Source: Gautieria morchelliformis
Taxonomy: Eukaryota > Basidiomycota > Agaricomycetes > Gomphales > Gomphaceae
Reading direction: 5' to 3'
DNA: 64,000 nucleotides
Assembly: GCA_015179125.1 (NCBI GenBank)
Contig: WHVA01000025.1
Span: 1-64,000 of the forward strand
Below, one piece after another: positions 45,461 through 55,510 of the stretch (the first letter of the stretch is position 1; each line of letters begins with the position of its first letter). The notes under the pieces are model-generated. The model made no database searches. It was not told the DNA's origin and worked only from the letters and a program-made list of their open reading frames with translations. Made by a program: the position numbers and the translations under genes.

Positions 45461-45789
45461 TGGGTCGAGTCGATGGTTAAGGTGGAAACTTGACAGTCCA
45501 GCGCTGCTACCTCGTGTCGTGGCAATGCCCCTGTGCCGTTTTGGGCCTGCCTAAAAAAAGGTGTGACAGTCAAGGCGATGTGCTTCGCGTGCCTCACACA
45601 GGCGATATTGGAGGCATCCATACTTGGACCTGGGCTAACCAAGTGGCAACCGACCATCGTTAGTTATCAGAGACAACAAGAAGAGACATACGGTAGCCGC
45701 ACGACAAATGGCTCAGCGATATTTTGCGTGACGCGGAAACTTCCAGACAATTGGCTCACAGGTCCACGCGATGCGTGACACACCCAATG
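45461..45789 (-). promoter_or_regulatory. NLR upstream region, duplicated elsewhere
   Basis: The 325 bp before the NLR start codon match 20696-21031 with scattered substitutions and small gaps, then R2 begins. It must hold the promoter. No clear TATA was seen within 60 bp of the ATG. Confidence 0.5.
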
Positions 45790-48700
45790 TACTAGTGGCA
45801 CGAGATTACAAGTGGGAGGCGGCACCTTCCTGAGATGTACGGAATATGTTGAGAGTTCGTGGACATTCGTAAACTAGGCTAAGTGACCGATCTACTGCTT
45901 TCAACGAACCGAAGAGGGTTTGTAAACCAATTGGCAGGGTGCGGCCCTGTGGGTGCTGGCGGGTCGACACAACAAAGGGTTGGGGTTGAATTAACCAAGT
46001 ATCGGATGCAGTCCGTTCTGAAGGAGTATGGGGCAGTACACCCCTGTGCTGTATACACACACAGGGTAATGAGAAGGATAAACCACAGCCAGCCTATATG
46101 TTCATACTGTATTTCACATCCATGTCCTCAGCACTCCTGCTTCGCCTCCCTTTCGCACATTCAGCGACGATTCAGCTACAACAATTGCTTCTCCAAATCC
46201 TGGGATATCCGCCGGAGAACTACGGTGGGATGGAAATTTTAGGTGCATTTATGAGGTGTAGCTGGCTAAACGTGCGATGGTAACGACCAACTCTGGAGGC
46301 TCATTCCCAGCGATCGATGCTCATCGGCCACCGCGGGGAGCAGCCTGGCATGCGATCTGTAACGAAAATCCTCATATATGCGTAACGACGTCGCGCGTAA
46401 GGTGGGAGTGGGGAAGCGGTGGAGGAGTTAGAGTAGAAACGTCTGGTACTTTGCGGGTTCGCCCAGTAAACATGAAATGAGGGTGACTGAAACACCGCGT
46501 GAACCGACCCCGGCGCCGATGCCGCATCGCTCTGCATCATCGAGTTCTCCTTCGAATGCCTCGGCGTCAGTCGCCCCCCCGTCGGGCTCCAGTTGTAAGT
46601 GGGGATTTTGAGCAACGTATCCTCTTCGATACGCCGCAGTGGTGCGTGTGATATACAGCATGCCCAAGCTGAGCGCTTACCCTACCCCGTCCCGTCATAA
46701 GGTACTAAGGAAAACGACGCCCGCAGCCTTGAAGCACAAGATCGAGAGAATGGCATGCCAAGCTAAGAGAAAGAGCGACGGCTCGTGCAGGCTCACGACA
46801 CAAACGCCGACTTTCGCCAGGATCATGGCGTCCCAGTACGGGGCTGCTTCGCCTGACTAACTCTGCTCCACTTCTCACTCTGCTCCTTCTCCACCTTCCC
46901 CACCATCGTCTTCGCCACGCCCCCGCATCTCCGTGGCATCGCATAGCATGTAGTCCCTACAAGAATCGTCGACGGGCGTCGCCTCGTCCTACTTCGGATA
47001 CCCATTTTATCGCAGCTTGCTAACGACCGCGATGAACAATGGTAGTGTTCACCTGCCGGTTGTGGGGCTCTAGGGCTTCAGTTACATCGTTCTGGTCCTA
47101 TGCCGAGTGCGCATGGCTTCGAGTGAGAGCTGGCCTTCAATTACCCATGTGCAATCATGTGGGTACCCGTTCCTCTTCTTCCAAGTATAATTTGAAGCCT
47201 TGTCCCCCAAGGCGAGGCACCTTGGTGATGTCTATTGCGTGAATTGGAGCAACCCGTGTAGGAGCTGTCGTGAATTAAGAGACTGAGCATCGTGTTTGTT
47301 TGGATCGACGAATCACGCCAAACGCGATGATAAGTTTATACCGTCTCATAATCTAGTTACCATGGCATGCAAGGAGCCGTAGAGCATGAAGGTGGGTCAA
47401 AACAACTGAGGAAGGAGCGAAATTCAACCAGTCCCAGCAGGCGAATGCCTCACGCGGATGGTAGGGTACTTGAATTCGGTATGCGTCGCGTGTCTTCTTC
47501 GAATGATGCTGGTTTGAGTCGTAACGTTGGTCTGAATGTGAATCAGCTTACATGTTCTTCCAGGAGACGAGGAAGGGGTAAGACTCTGGGATACCAGTTG
47601 TCGCCGCAGGTGATAAGCGGCGGAGAGTTATGTTTTCTGGTTTTCTGGTTTCTGGTTTGTTCGTTGCACGTTGCACGCTTTCCCAATCCTGCCTTTCCCG
47701 GAGACACATCGTGCCCTGTTCCCAGCTCAGCCATTCCTCTAGACCATAGCTTAGCACTAGAGAGAAGTGACTAGTGACTGCCTGATTGGTGTATACACCC
47801 CTGTGCCTGGTATATGCAACCCGACAGACGTCACGCTGTGCAGAAATAATGCCCCTAGTGTTCGATCAATGCGTGGGGTGCCATGGGCGCCGAGCGGTGC
47901 AGCCATATGCGATGCCGAAGCCCGGAAAGCCGTCTGCAAAACTGACGTGAACCAACGGTCCGGGACGCCGAATGCATCTCGATCAGGCACGCCCTCACCA
48001 CATCCTGCAACGATATTGCTACTGGAGACAGCACATTGTTTCTGTGGCTTGAAATTGCGGCCCGCGACATGACGTATAGTGCTTATTATAATGGATCCCT
48101 GAAAAATATTGGGTACGATGGATATTCCTCCTCAGGGCGTCCATGGTGCTCATCGTCACCATGGCACACCTCACCGCGTTCCCTCTGTGAGCCCATGAAA
48201 CCCGTAAACACTCAGGCGCCTGCTCCCCGTCCTCCGCTTGGGTGCGTGCGGCATCTGGAATGGCTCATTCCGGCACTGGCTCCTCCGTGAGTGAATCAGC
48301 GAGCTTTGTACTATACCGTATTTCCCGCTCAAGACAGGCAGTCGGTGACTTAGCGCTGCTAGCTGCAAAGCGAGATTGGGATCATTCATGTCCGCACAGA
48401 GAGGCACGCTCGTCGGATCTACTGCCTTGAACGAACCGAGCAGGGTGTGTAAACGCACTAATTGGCAGGGTGCGGGTGCTGGCGGGGGCGTCGCACTCGG
48501 CATGACTGACAAAGGGGTTGAGGTTGAACCCAGCATCGCATGCAGTCCGTTCTGAAGGAGTACGGCGCGGTACAACTATGTGCTGTGCATACACGCACAG
48601 GGTAACGAGAAGGATAAACCACACACCAGCCTGTATGTTCATATTGTATTTCCCACCCATGTCCACAGCACGCCTGCGTCGTCTCCCTTTGGCACATTCA

Positions 48701-49210
48701 GCAATGATCCAGCTACAACAATTGCTTCTCCAACTCCTGGCGGAGAACGACGGCTGGATGAAAAATTAAGGTGCATTTACGAGGGGTAGCTGGCTAAACG
48801 TGTGATGGTAAGGTCCGACTCCAGGCTTATTCCCAGCGGTCGATGCTCATCGGCCACCACGGGGAGCATCTTGGCATGCGATCTGGAACGAAAACCCTTA
48901 TTTATGCATATCGACGTCGCGCGTAAGGTGGAGATGGCGAAGCGGAGGAGGGGCTAGACCGGAAACGTCGAATAACCATGAAATGAGGGGGAGTGAAACA
49001 CCATGTAAACGAACCCTGGCACTGATGCATCGCTCTACATCATCGAGTTCTCCTCCGAATTGAAGCCTCGGCGCCGATCGCCTCCCCCGTCAGACTCCAG
49101 CTGCCAGTGAGGATTCTGAGCAATGTATCCTCTTCGATAAGCCCCAGTCATGCGTGGGATATACGGCTATACAGCATGCCCAACTCGAGCCCTTACCCTA
49201 CCCTGTCCTG
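45790..49210 (+). repeat. R2 repeat copy 2, with start of a second cycle
   Basis: 45800-46010 match 21245-21459; 46000-46200 match 31430-31640; 46930-48590 match 31680-34690 minus the insertion of copy 1. A second cycle starts at about 48400: 48400-49210 align with 45890-46700 (shared GTCGATGCTCATCGGCCACC-like and CATCATCGAGTTCTCC blocks). It ends at the GypE LTR flank. No coding content is recognised. Confidence 0.8.
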
Positions 49211-49261
49211 TCATGAGTGTTGTGATAAACACAATTATGATATTTAAACATCTCTATATAT

Positions 49262-49954
49262 TGTTACGACCGATCATTTCCGACTTCCGACCCTCAGTTC
49301 TGCCACACCTTCCGCCCCTCTGATATTTCCGCAACACATTCCGCCCCTCCGACATTTCCGACATTCCGCCCCTTGTACATTTCCCTTGTTCTTTCGACTC
49401 TATTACTCGGACCAACCGGACCCACCTCATCGTTCATCAAAACCATATATCCGGTCACCCTTGTAGTTCGTTGTCAAATATGTTTTCCCGACCCCTTGTT
49501 CTTTGCCATTGTTCTACCTTACCCTGAACCCCCCTGTAGTCCCATTGTTCCCAATTAGTTAGTTCCCACACATTGTACTCGACTTCCGCTTCCTCCGGAA
49601 TTTGCTTAGTACAACACCATTACTTGTTGCTCTGCGCTTTGTATAAAAACCCTCTCATGTATGTCTGTTATTCTGCAATCAGATAATCACCTTCGATACT
49701 TGATTTCCTTCGCTCCATCTCCTGTTCTTAGCACAGCGAGTCTAGCAAAGATCACAGTCTCTCTCTCAGCCTTCCGTCTTCCGCTTTCCGCCTCAGTCCC
49801 GACACAAGTTCCAACCAAACCTCTGGTCCAGTACTTTCCGACTTCCGGCTCATTTCCGAAATACCTAGGACGATAGTTCATTGGGGGCGCAACCTATAAG
49901 TTGAAGCCGCTGTCCTTTGCAGTTCCGACTTAGTGGAAATCTCGATACGTAACA
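49262..49954 (+). repeat. GypE 5' LTR (693 bp)
   Basis: Starts TGTTACG and ends CGTAACA, a 7-bp inverted repeat. TATAAAA at 49642-49648; predicted RNA start and self-primer AATCAGATAAT at 49677-49687. It is rich in TTCCG pentamers. The left border is inferred from the inverted ends because there is no partner LTR. Confidence 0.8.
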
Positions 49955-49956
49955 GT

Positions 49957-49967
49957 ATTATCTGATT
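49957..49967 (+). promoter_or_regulatory. GypE primer-binding site (self-priming type)
   Basis: ATTATCTGATT begins 2 nt after the LTR and is complementary over 11 nt to 49677-49687, which lies 35 bp after the TATA box. Confidence 0.78.
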
Positions 49968-49987
49968 CCCACCCGATAACTATCACC

Positions 49988-51406
49988 ATGCCTCCTCGTA
50001 CCACAGCTACTTCAGCTCGAGCAGGAGCTGTAGAAGCTCTCTCTTATTTTGGCAGTCTTAGATCCGCAGCACCAAGGCACGCGGAACCCTCCAGCAGCTC
50101 TCGTGCCGACGATGAGCTTTCCGATGCTTTTCCGCAACGTTTCGAAGAAGTTCCCGACGCTAATCCCGACGGAAATCCCGACTATGACGGGAATTCAACG
50201 AGTAGCAGCGGCGAACAAACAGCAGCGTCATTCCAACGCCCAGCTCCACCACCACCACCTCCACCAGGACCACCCCCGGGCGGTCCTCCAGGCGGTCCTC
50301 CAGGCGGTCCTCCAGGCGGTCCTCCACCTCCAATCCCACCTCAAAATCCCGCCAACCCAGTTCCGCCCGCGCCAGTTCCGGATCTTGCACAAGCCATCGC
50401 CATGCTAGCCGGCCAACTCCAGCGACCGGCCCAAGCACCACCACGCCCCAAGACAAAGGTCCGCGAACCAGATCAGTTCGACGGTTCCGACCCCAAGAAG
50501 CTCCAGCCATTTCTGGTCCAGCTTCAACTCAATTTCCGTGATCGTCCCGACGCCTTTCCCGACGACAAACGAAAGGTCAATTACGCCCTTTCCTATCTCA
50601 GAGGCACGGCTCTCGACTACTTCGAACCCGCCCTTATGGATCCGTTCGCTCTCGTCGACTGGGCCGACGATTACCCCAATTTCATTTCCGAACTCCGCAG
50701 CAACTTCGGACCATTTGATATGGAAGCAGATGCGGAAAATGAACTCGATAAGCTTCGCATGAAAGACACTCATAAGATAGCTAAATATATCGTCACATTT
50801 CAGCAGCTCGCTCCTCGAGTCCAATGGGGAGAAGCCGCACTCCGACGCCAGTTTTACATGGGCTTGCCATCCCGCATCAAGGATGAAATTGCCCGCGTCG
50901 GAAAACCCGCCACCCTTACCGACCTCCGCAACCTCGCCCAATCCATCGATTCGCGCTACTGGGAAAGACACTCCGAGATTGCTCGCGAAACTTCCGCCCA
51001 GAGCAAGAACGACAAGTCTTCCGACAAGAAGTCTGATAAAGACAAGAAGAAGACTAATTCCGGAACCAACAACTCCGGAAACAACAACAACAACAGTTCC
51101 GGATCCAACTCCGGCAACCGGAACAACAATAACAACACCCCTCGGAACAACCAGGCCTCTGGTTCCAACACTAACGCCCGGAAGAGCACTCCAGACCTTT
51201 CCGACAAACTTGGGAAGGACGGAAAACTAACCCCTGTAGAACGCCAGCGTCGCATGGACAACAACATTTGCCTCTTCTGCGGCAAAGGAGGTCACGTCGC
51301 TCGCGACTGCACTCGCGCTTCCGCCTCCGCTGCTAAGGCCAAAGGCCGCGCAGCAAAGACGGAAGAGAAATCCGAAGCGGTTCCCGCTGCAGATTCAAAA
51401 AAATAG
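49988..51406 (+). CDS. gag: GypE Gag
   Basis: 472-residue capsid protein, open throughout. A Ser/Asp-rich start is followed by a Pro/Gly-rich run with short PPGGPPGG repeats (residues about 85-120), the gag domain (VREPDQFDGSDPKKLQPFLV, then YLRGTALDYFEPAL and RQFYMGLPSRIKDEIA), a Lys/Ser then Asn/Ser/Gly-rich linker, and the CCHC knuckle CLFCGKGGHVARDC near 425-440. It ends in an A AAA AAA TAG context (51397-51406), a textbook -1 slippery heptamer directly at the stop. The next ORF (pol) is in the -1 frame and open from this point. Confidence 0.93.
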   Translation: MPPRTTATSARAGAVEALSYFGSLRSAAPRHAEPSSSSRADDELSDAFPQRFEEVPDANPDGNPDYDGNSTSSSGEQTAASFQRPAPPPPPPPGPPPGGPPGGPPGGPPGGPPPPIPPQNPANPVPPAPVPDLAQAIAMLAGQLQRPAQAPPRPKTKVREPDQFDGSDPKKLQPFLVQLQLNFRDRPDAFPDDKRKVNYALSYLRGTALDYFEPALMDPFALVDWADDYPNFISELRSNFGPFDMEADAENELDKLRMKDTHKIAKYIVTFQQLAPRVQWGEAALRRQFYMGLPSRIKDEIARVGKPATLTDLRNLAQSIDSRYWERHSEIARETSAQSKNDKSSDKKSDKDKKKTNSGTNNSGNNNNNSSGSNSGNRNNNNNTPRNNQASGSNTNARKSTPDLSDKLGKDGKLTPVERQRRMDNNICLFCGKGGHVARDCTRASASAAKAKGRAAKTEEKSEAVPAADSKK

Positions 51407-52365
51407 TCAGCAGTCCTCCGGCCTCCGCACGAGCTGAGGGCTGTGTTGACCCCATTCGTGCGACAAACGAGGTTAAACTCAACGCATCCGCTCTTTCGTC
51501 CTCCGACTCCCTCTCTGTTCCGCTCACTTCCGACACCATTTCCACACCCCCGTTTACAGCACTGGTCGACTCCGGGTCGACTCATTGTTTCCTCGATTCC
51601 GACTTTGTTTTGAAACATAAACTTCCGACCCGCAACATTCCGACAATTCCGCTCCGCCTTTTCGACGGGTCTTCCAACACGGGAATTTCCCAAGTTGTGG
51701 ATCTGTCTATCCGTTTCGCTACTGGGGACAACCATGAAGTTACGTTTTACGTTACTCCGCTAGATGCTAGCTGCTCCGTTGTACTAGGACACAATTGGCT
51801 CACCCGATATAATCCGTCGATTAACTGGGCATTGGGTCAAATACAGTTCCGTACCCGGGATCAACTTCCGTCTATTCCGACGTCGTCCGCAAAGATGGCC
51901 CAGGCCTCTTCTGCATCTCCGCTCGTGGATTCAGTTCCGCATTCCGGTCCCGCTTTAACAACTCCGCCCCTCGAAGCTCCTCGAATTGCGCTCGTTTCCG
52001 CCACCGCTTTCCGCGTATTGCAACGGCAAGATAATACGACCGTTTTCCAGCTTCACCTCTCCGATTCGGCTTCAGTCAAGGCTCGTTCCGCCTCGACTTC
52101 CGCTCCGGTCGACATGAGCTCAGTTCTGGAAGAATATCGTGACTTCCCGGACGTGTTCAATAAGGCCAAAGCCGACAAACCCGCTGAACATCGATCTTAC
52201 GATTTAAAGATCGATTTGCAAGAAGGAGCATCTCCGCCCCTTGGACCGATCTACTCCCTTTTGCAAAGTGAACTCCTAACTCTCCGAGAGTTCGTCGATG
52301 AACATCTCAACATGGGCTTTATCCGCCCTTCGCTTTCTCCGCACGGCACTCCGGTCCTTTTCGTT
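51403..52365 (+). pseudogene. pol: GypE Pol, truncated after first RT motif
   Basis: The -1 frame is open from 51403. It contains a protease (TALVDSGSTHCFLDSDFV, canonical D-S-G), the LGHNWLTRYNPSINW motif typical of the end of Gypsy proteases, a variable linker, and the start of RT (YDLKIDLQEGASPPLGPIYS, then EHLNMGFIRPSLSPHGTPVL). At 52365 the expected VRKKDG is replaced by an unrelated reading that stops at 52410. Confidence 0.9.
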
Positions 52366-53749
52366 TATCGTCTGCCTGCATCCTTTGCTGGAATCAACAA
52401 GAGTGTCTGAGCTAGCAGGGGATACAATGAGCGAGGAATGCAAAGATATTGGATCATAAGTCAACAATTGATTTCATCCATGAAAGATAGTGAATTTGAT
52501 TAGAAATGTTGTCACACTGTGGCTGGGCAGTGCCATCATACGCAGAGGAAAAAGATATCATGTGCATGATGCTGCAATGTGATAGGTCCTCAATATGTAG
52601 GGTAAAGGAAGAGTTGAGCAGTGAGAGTAGAATGAGGGCCAAAAAGATAAGAAAACGTACAGCAGTGTTTGCACAGAGAAGATGGAACAGTAGAAAGAGA
52701 TCAAACAAGACATTTATACCATGCAATTCAACAGTGGAAGAGGCTATGTCTTGCTGAGGTGTGGCATAGACAGCGTAGGTGGCAATTCATGGACAGAAGC
52801 TTGGTGAGCCATGGCATAATTCACTGCTGAGGTCTTGCGCAATTCAACAGTGGAAGATGCTAAGTCTCACCGAGGAGAGGCATAGACAGCGTATGCAATT
52901 CAAGGACAAGCAGACTATGTGGCAATTCAAGGACAGAAGCAAATATGCTTGATAAGCTATTGCATAATACATGGGGAAACCTCAGCAAAAGGTGTCAGAT
53001 TTCCCACGATTATTCGGTGCCCAGTGCCCTTGACGAGCAAGGGGATCACAGGTTGGGCAATCAGAATGGCAAGGTCTGGTGCAGGATCCCCCATGTTTAC
53101 ACCCATACTCTTGTGTACCTAACAGAAGTTTCTTCAGAAGGCAGCCGCATGAATGCCAGACCACAGGTTGTGGTTATCCAATACCGCATGCTATGGCACC
53201 AGATAGAATTCCTATAGGTAACCCAAAGCCCAGTGTATGGTCTGTATGGTGTGTTTCTGGCAGAAGTAAAGGTTGGCCCAACCTTTCTCCATAGCTGCGA
53301 GTTGAGTTGAGCCAGTCATTCAGCGATTGAACGTCAAGAACCAGTGTGTGCATCACCACCTGCAACAGCAAGCTCCATGACATAATGCAAGACCAAAAAA
53401 GGGTGACAGATCATTTCATGAAAAACGCGATGTCTGTGAATGAACACTCTGATAGCTTGGAGGTCACCATGGAGTAAGTGTCATATATCATATGTCCAGC
53501 TCCTTGAAAATGTCCCCGGCCAATATCTTTACACCCCAGTCCTACTGACAGTCCTCTTCTCTTCTGCTTTGCACACCTGCTGCACCCTTTTATTCCTAGA
53601 TAGAGTGCCCGCAGGCCACATGCGCCCGAGATGCGGGGAGTTTTGACTGCTACATACTGGGGGACCAGTAGCGGGATCCCTCCCTGGAAAGAGACAACAC
53701 TGCAGAAAGCGCCGGCACCTAAAAATCAGATGAAATGGAACATGAGTTT
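52366..53749. other. No gene recognised; short imperfect repeats
   Basis: Between 52725 and 52940 the blocks GCAATTCAACAGTGGAAGA, GGCATAGACAGCGTA and CAATTCAAGGACA each occur two or three times, an irregular local duplication. Two short open stretches (52506-52757 and its antisense) have no recognisable domain. No similarity to other parts of the window was seen. Confidence 0.35.
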
Positions 53750-54483
53750 TGTAGTAGACAGGAATTATAGGCAGTAGGTATGGACTTGTTGCTCAAAAGA
53801 ATAGACTAGAAATTAATTCACTCTCTCAGTGAATTTAGTTGTCACTATAAATATATTATACACTACCTAGAAATTAATTCACTACAGAGGATTTCTAGGT
53901 CAATAAATCGAAGGAACACTAGACTAATTTACTTGCCTCTCTCAGTGAATTTAGTTGTCACTATAAATATATTATACACTACCTAGAAATTAATTCACTA
54001 CAGAGGATTTCTAGGTCAATAAATCGAAGGAACACTAGACTAATTTACTTGCCTCTCTCAGTGAATTTAGTTGTCACTGAGAGAGGGGGAAATCTGTCTC
54101 ACTGTGCATGTACTACTACCTGGCCCTTTAGCGCCCAAGAGCTCGCGCGTCGAAGTCATTTCAGACTCCGCTGGGTGCAGCCGCCTGTGAAAATAGAAAT
54201 AACAAAGTGGAATGGAGGGGTAGAGACCCAGTCAGTGTGGCCTTCGAATGGTGCTGAAATGGCCTCCCCAGTGTCTGCATCCCACACACGGATCGTCTTG
54301 TCACCAGACCCGGAGACGATGCGCTTGCCGTCGTGCGAGAATGCTACCGATGAGACACCGCAGAAAATTATCAAAGAAATGGATGCATGGTACAAGAACA
54401 ATGTGAGAAGAGATTGAAAAATCATACAACAAATTGAATATATTATGCTTGATTTTGGTGCAGGAGCATAAATGCACCCAACA
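53750..54483 (-). repeat. Solo copia LTR with internal repeats and WD40 insert
   Basis: Same family and orientation as the copia LTRs at 11993 and 16752, but 734 bp long. The extra length has two causes: additional tandem copies of the CTCTCAGTGAATTTAG block near 53820-54060, and a 140-bp foreign piece at 54224-54363. Flanking 5-mers are AGTTT and ATACC, so no target duplication is visible. Confidence 0.88.
54224..54363 (-). pseudogene. WD40 repeat captured in a copia LTR
   Basis: The minus strand reads GVSSVAFSHDGKRIVSGSGD, then KTIRVWDADTGEAISAPFEG and HTDWVS, a complete WD40 blade plus the start of the next, open throughout and of the type found in fungal NACHT-WD40 proteins. It replaces about 24 bp of normal LTR sequence; LTR sequence resumes exactly on both sides (GGGGTAG on the left, ATCAAAGAAATGG on the right). 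Confidence 0.85.
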
Positions 54484-54488
54484 ATACC

Positions 54489-55002
54489 GGCAGTCGCACA
54501 ACAGGCAGTACCCTGTCAAGATTGGTTTTCAGGCGTTAATATCGTGTATTAGTGAACACAGCGAATGCCCGAATAACTTGTGCGAATAAGTATGCCGTTC
54601 GGCGAATAGGTGAACCAATGAATGTCCACAAGGTAAGAGGGTTTGCCTAAACGGGGTCACCCTATCTACAGTCGTAGCGAAATGGCCCGTGACTCTTGAC
54701 GATGTAACGTACAAGGTCTCACGGAAGGGCTGTCTAAGTCTCGACAATCCCTTCGCCAACAGCACAGAAAATGGTTCGAAGGCTAAGGTAACGAAGATGA
54801 AGTATGAGAACTCACCAGTGATGCCTAAGTCCTCTACTAGTCGAAGATGGAAATCTCCAAGAGAAGGCTTAAGACGATGTCCACGGCGAGGTCAAAGCTG
54901 CACAAGATGAACGACGTATGATAATTGAACTGGGGAATATACATGCCAATGTAAACTACTTATATCAAATGCTCGTAAGGTATTAGCGAATAGGAAAGAG
55001 GC
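54489..55002. other. No gene recognised
   Basis: A short plus-strand open stretch (54689-54910) with Lys/Arg/Ser-rich content is not recognised. It may be leader or gag remains of the GypD element, but no motif supports that. Confidence 0.3.
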
Positions 55003-55509
55003 CGTCACAAGTCAGGGTTGGATAGGGGTGCGCAGTCATGATACTAGGTAGATGGAATAAACATACAATAGATTGAGGGGAGAATGTGAACATGAAACGA
55101 CGAAGAATAAAGGGAGCGAAGGCACTTATGGACAAAACCATGTCTTGGGACCCGCATACATGCTACCCTGCACGGGCTCTTCGTTTACTGGGTTGATCCC
55201 GCACGGCCTATGGAAGAGACGTCCTGCGATCACACTTTGGCCATATGAACATCCAATGGGGTAAAGAAGATGACAGGGTTAATGATGAACCATCATTCCA
55301 GGTGAATGGTATCAATCATATTCGATGGCGTGCCTGCTGACGAAATGCGCGAGGAGCGAATAGCGGTTCGGAGAATGGGGCGAACAGCGGGTAGAGTGGG
55401 CGTAGAGGAGAAGTGGTCGGTAGGTGTGGCGAACTCTGGCAAAGATGCTAGGGAGTGACGAGGGGGAACATGGAGGTAGCGCGGTAGGAGAAATAAACCG
55501 GTCGTGACA
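55003..55509 (+). repeat. Solo LTR, family shared with 38755-39266
   Basis: Starts CGTCACAAGTCAGGG (the partner has TGTCACC) and ends GGTCGTGACA. It aligns along its length with 38755-39266. Its right edge abuts the RT fragment of GypD, suggesting insertion into, or deletion up to, that gene. Confidence 0.7.
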
Positions 55510-55510
55510 T

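Larger units (their letters stand above)
49262..52365 (+). mobile_element. GypE: third Gypsy family, 5' half only
   Basis: 5' LTR, intact gag and the start of pol (protease to the first RT motif). At 52365 the RT sequence stops in the middle of the LFVRKK motif and unrelated DNA begins. No 3' LTR is present, so this is a truncated insertion. Confidence 0.9.
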
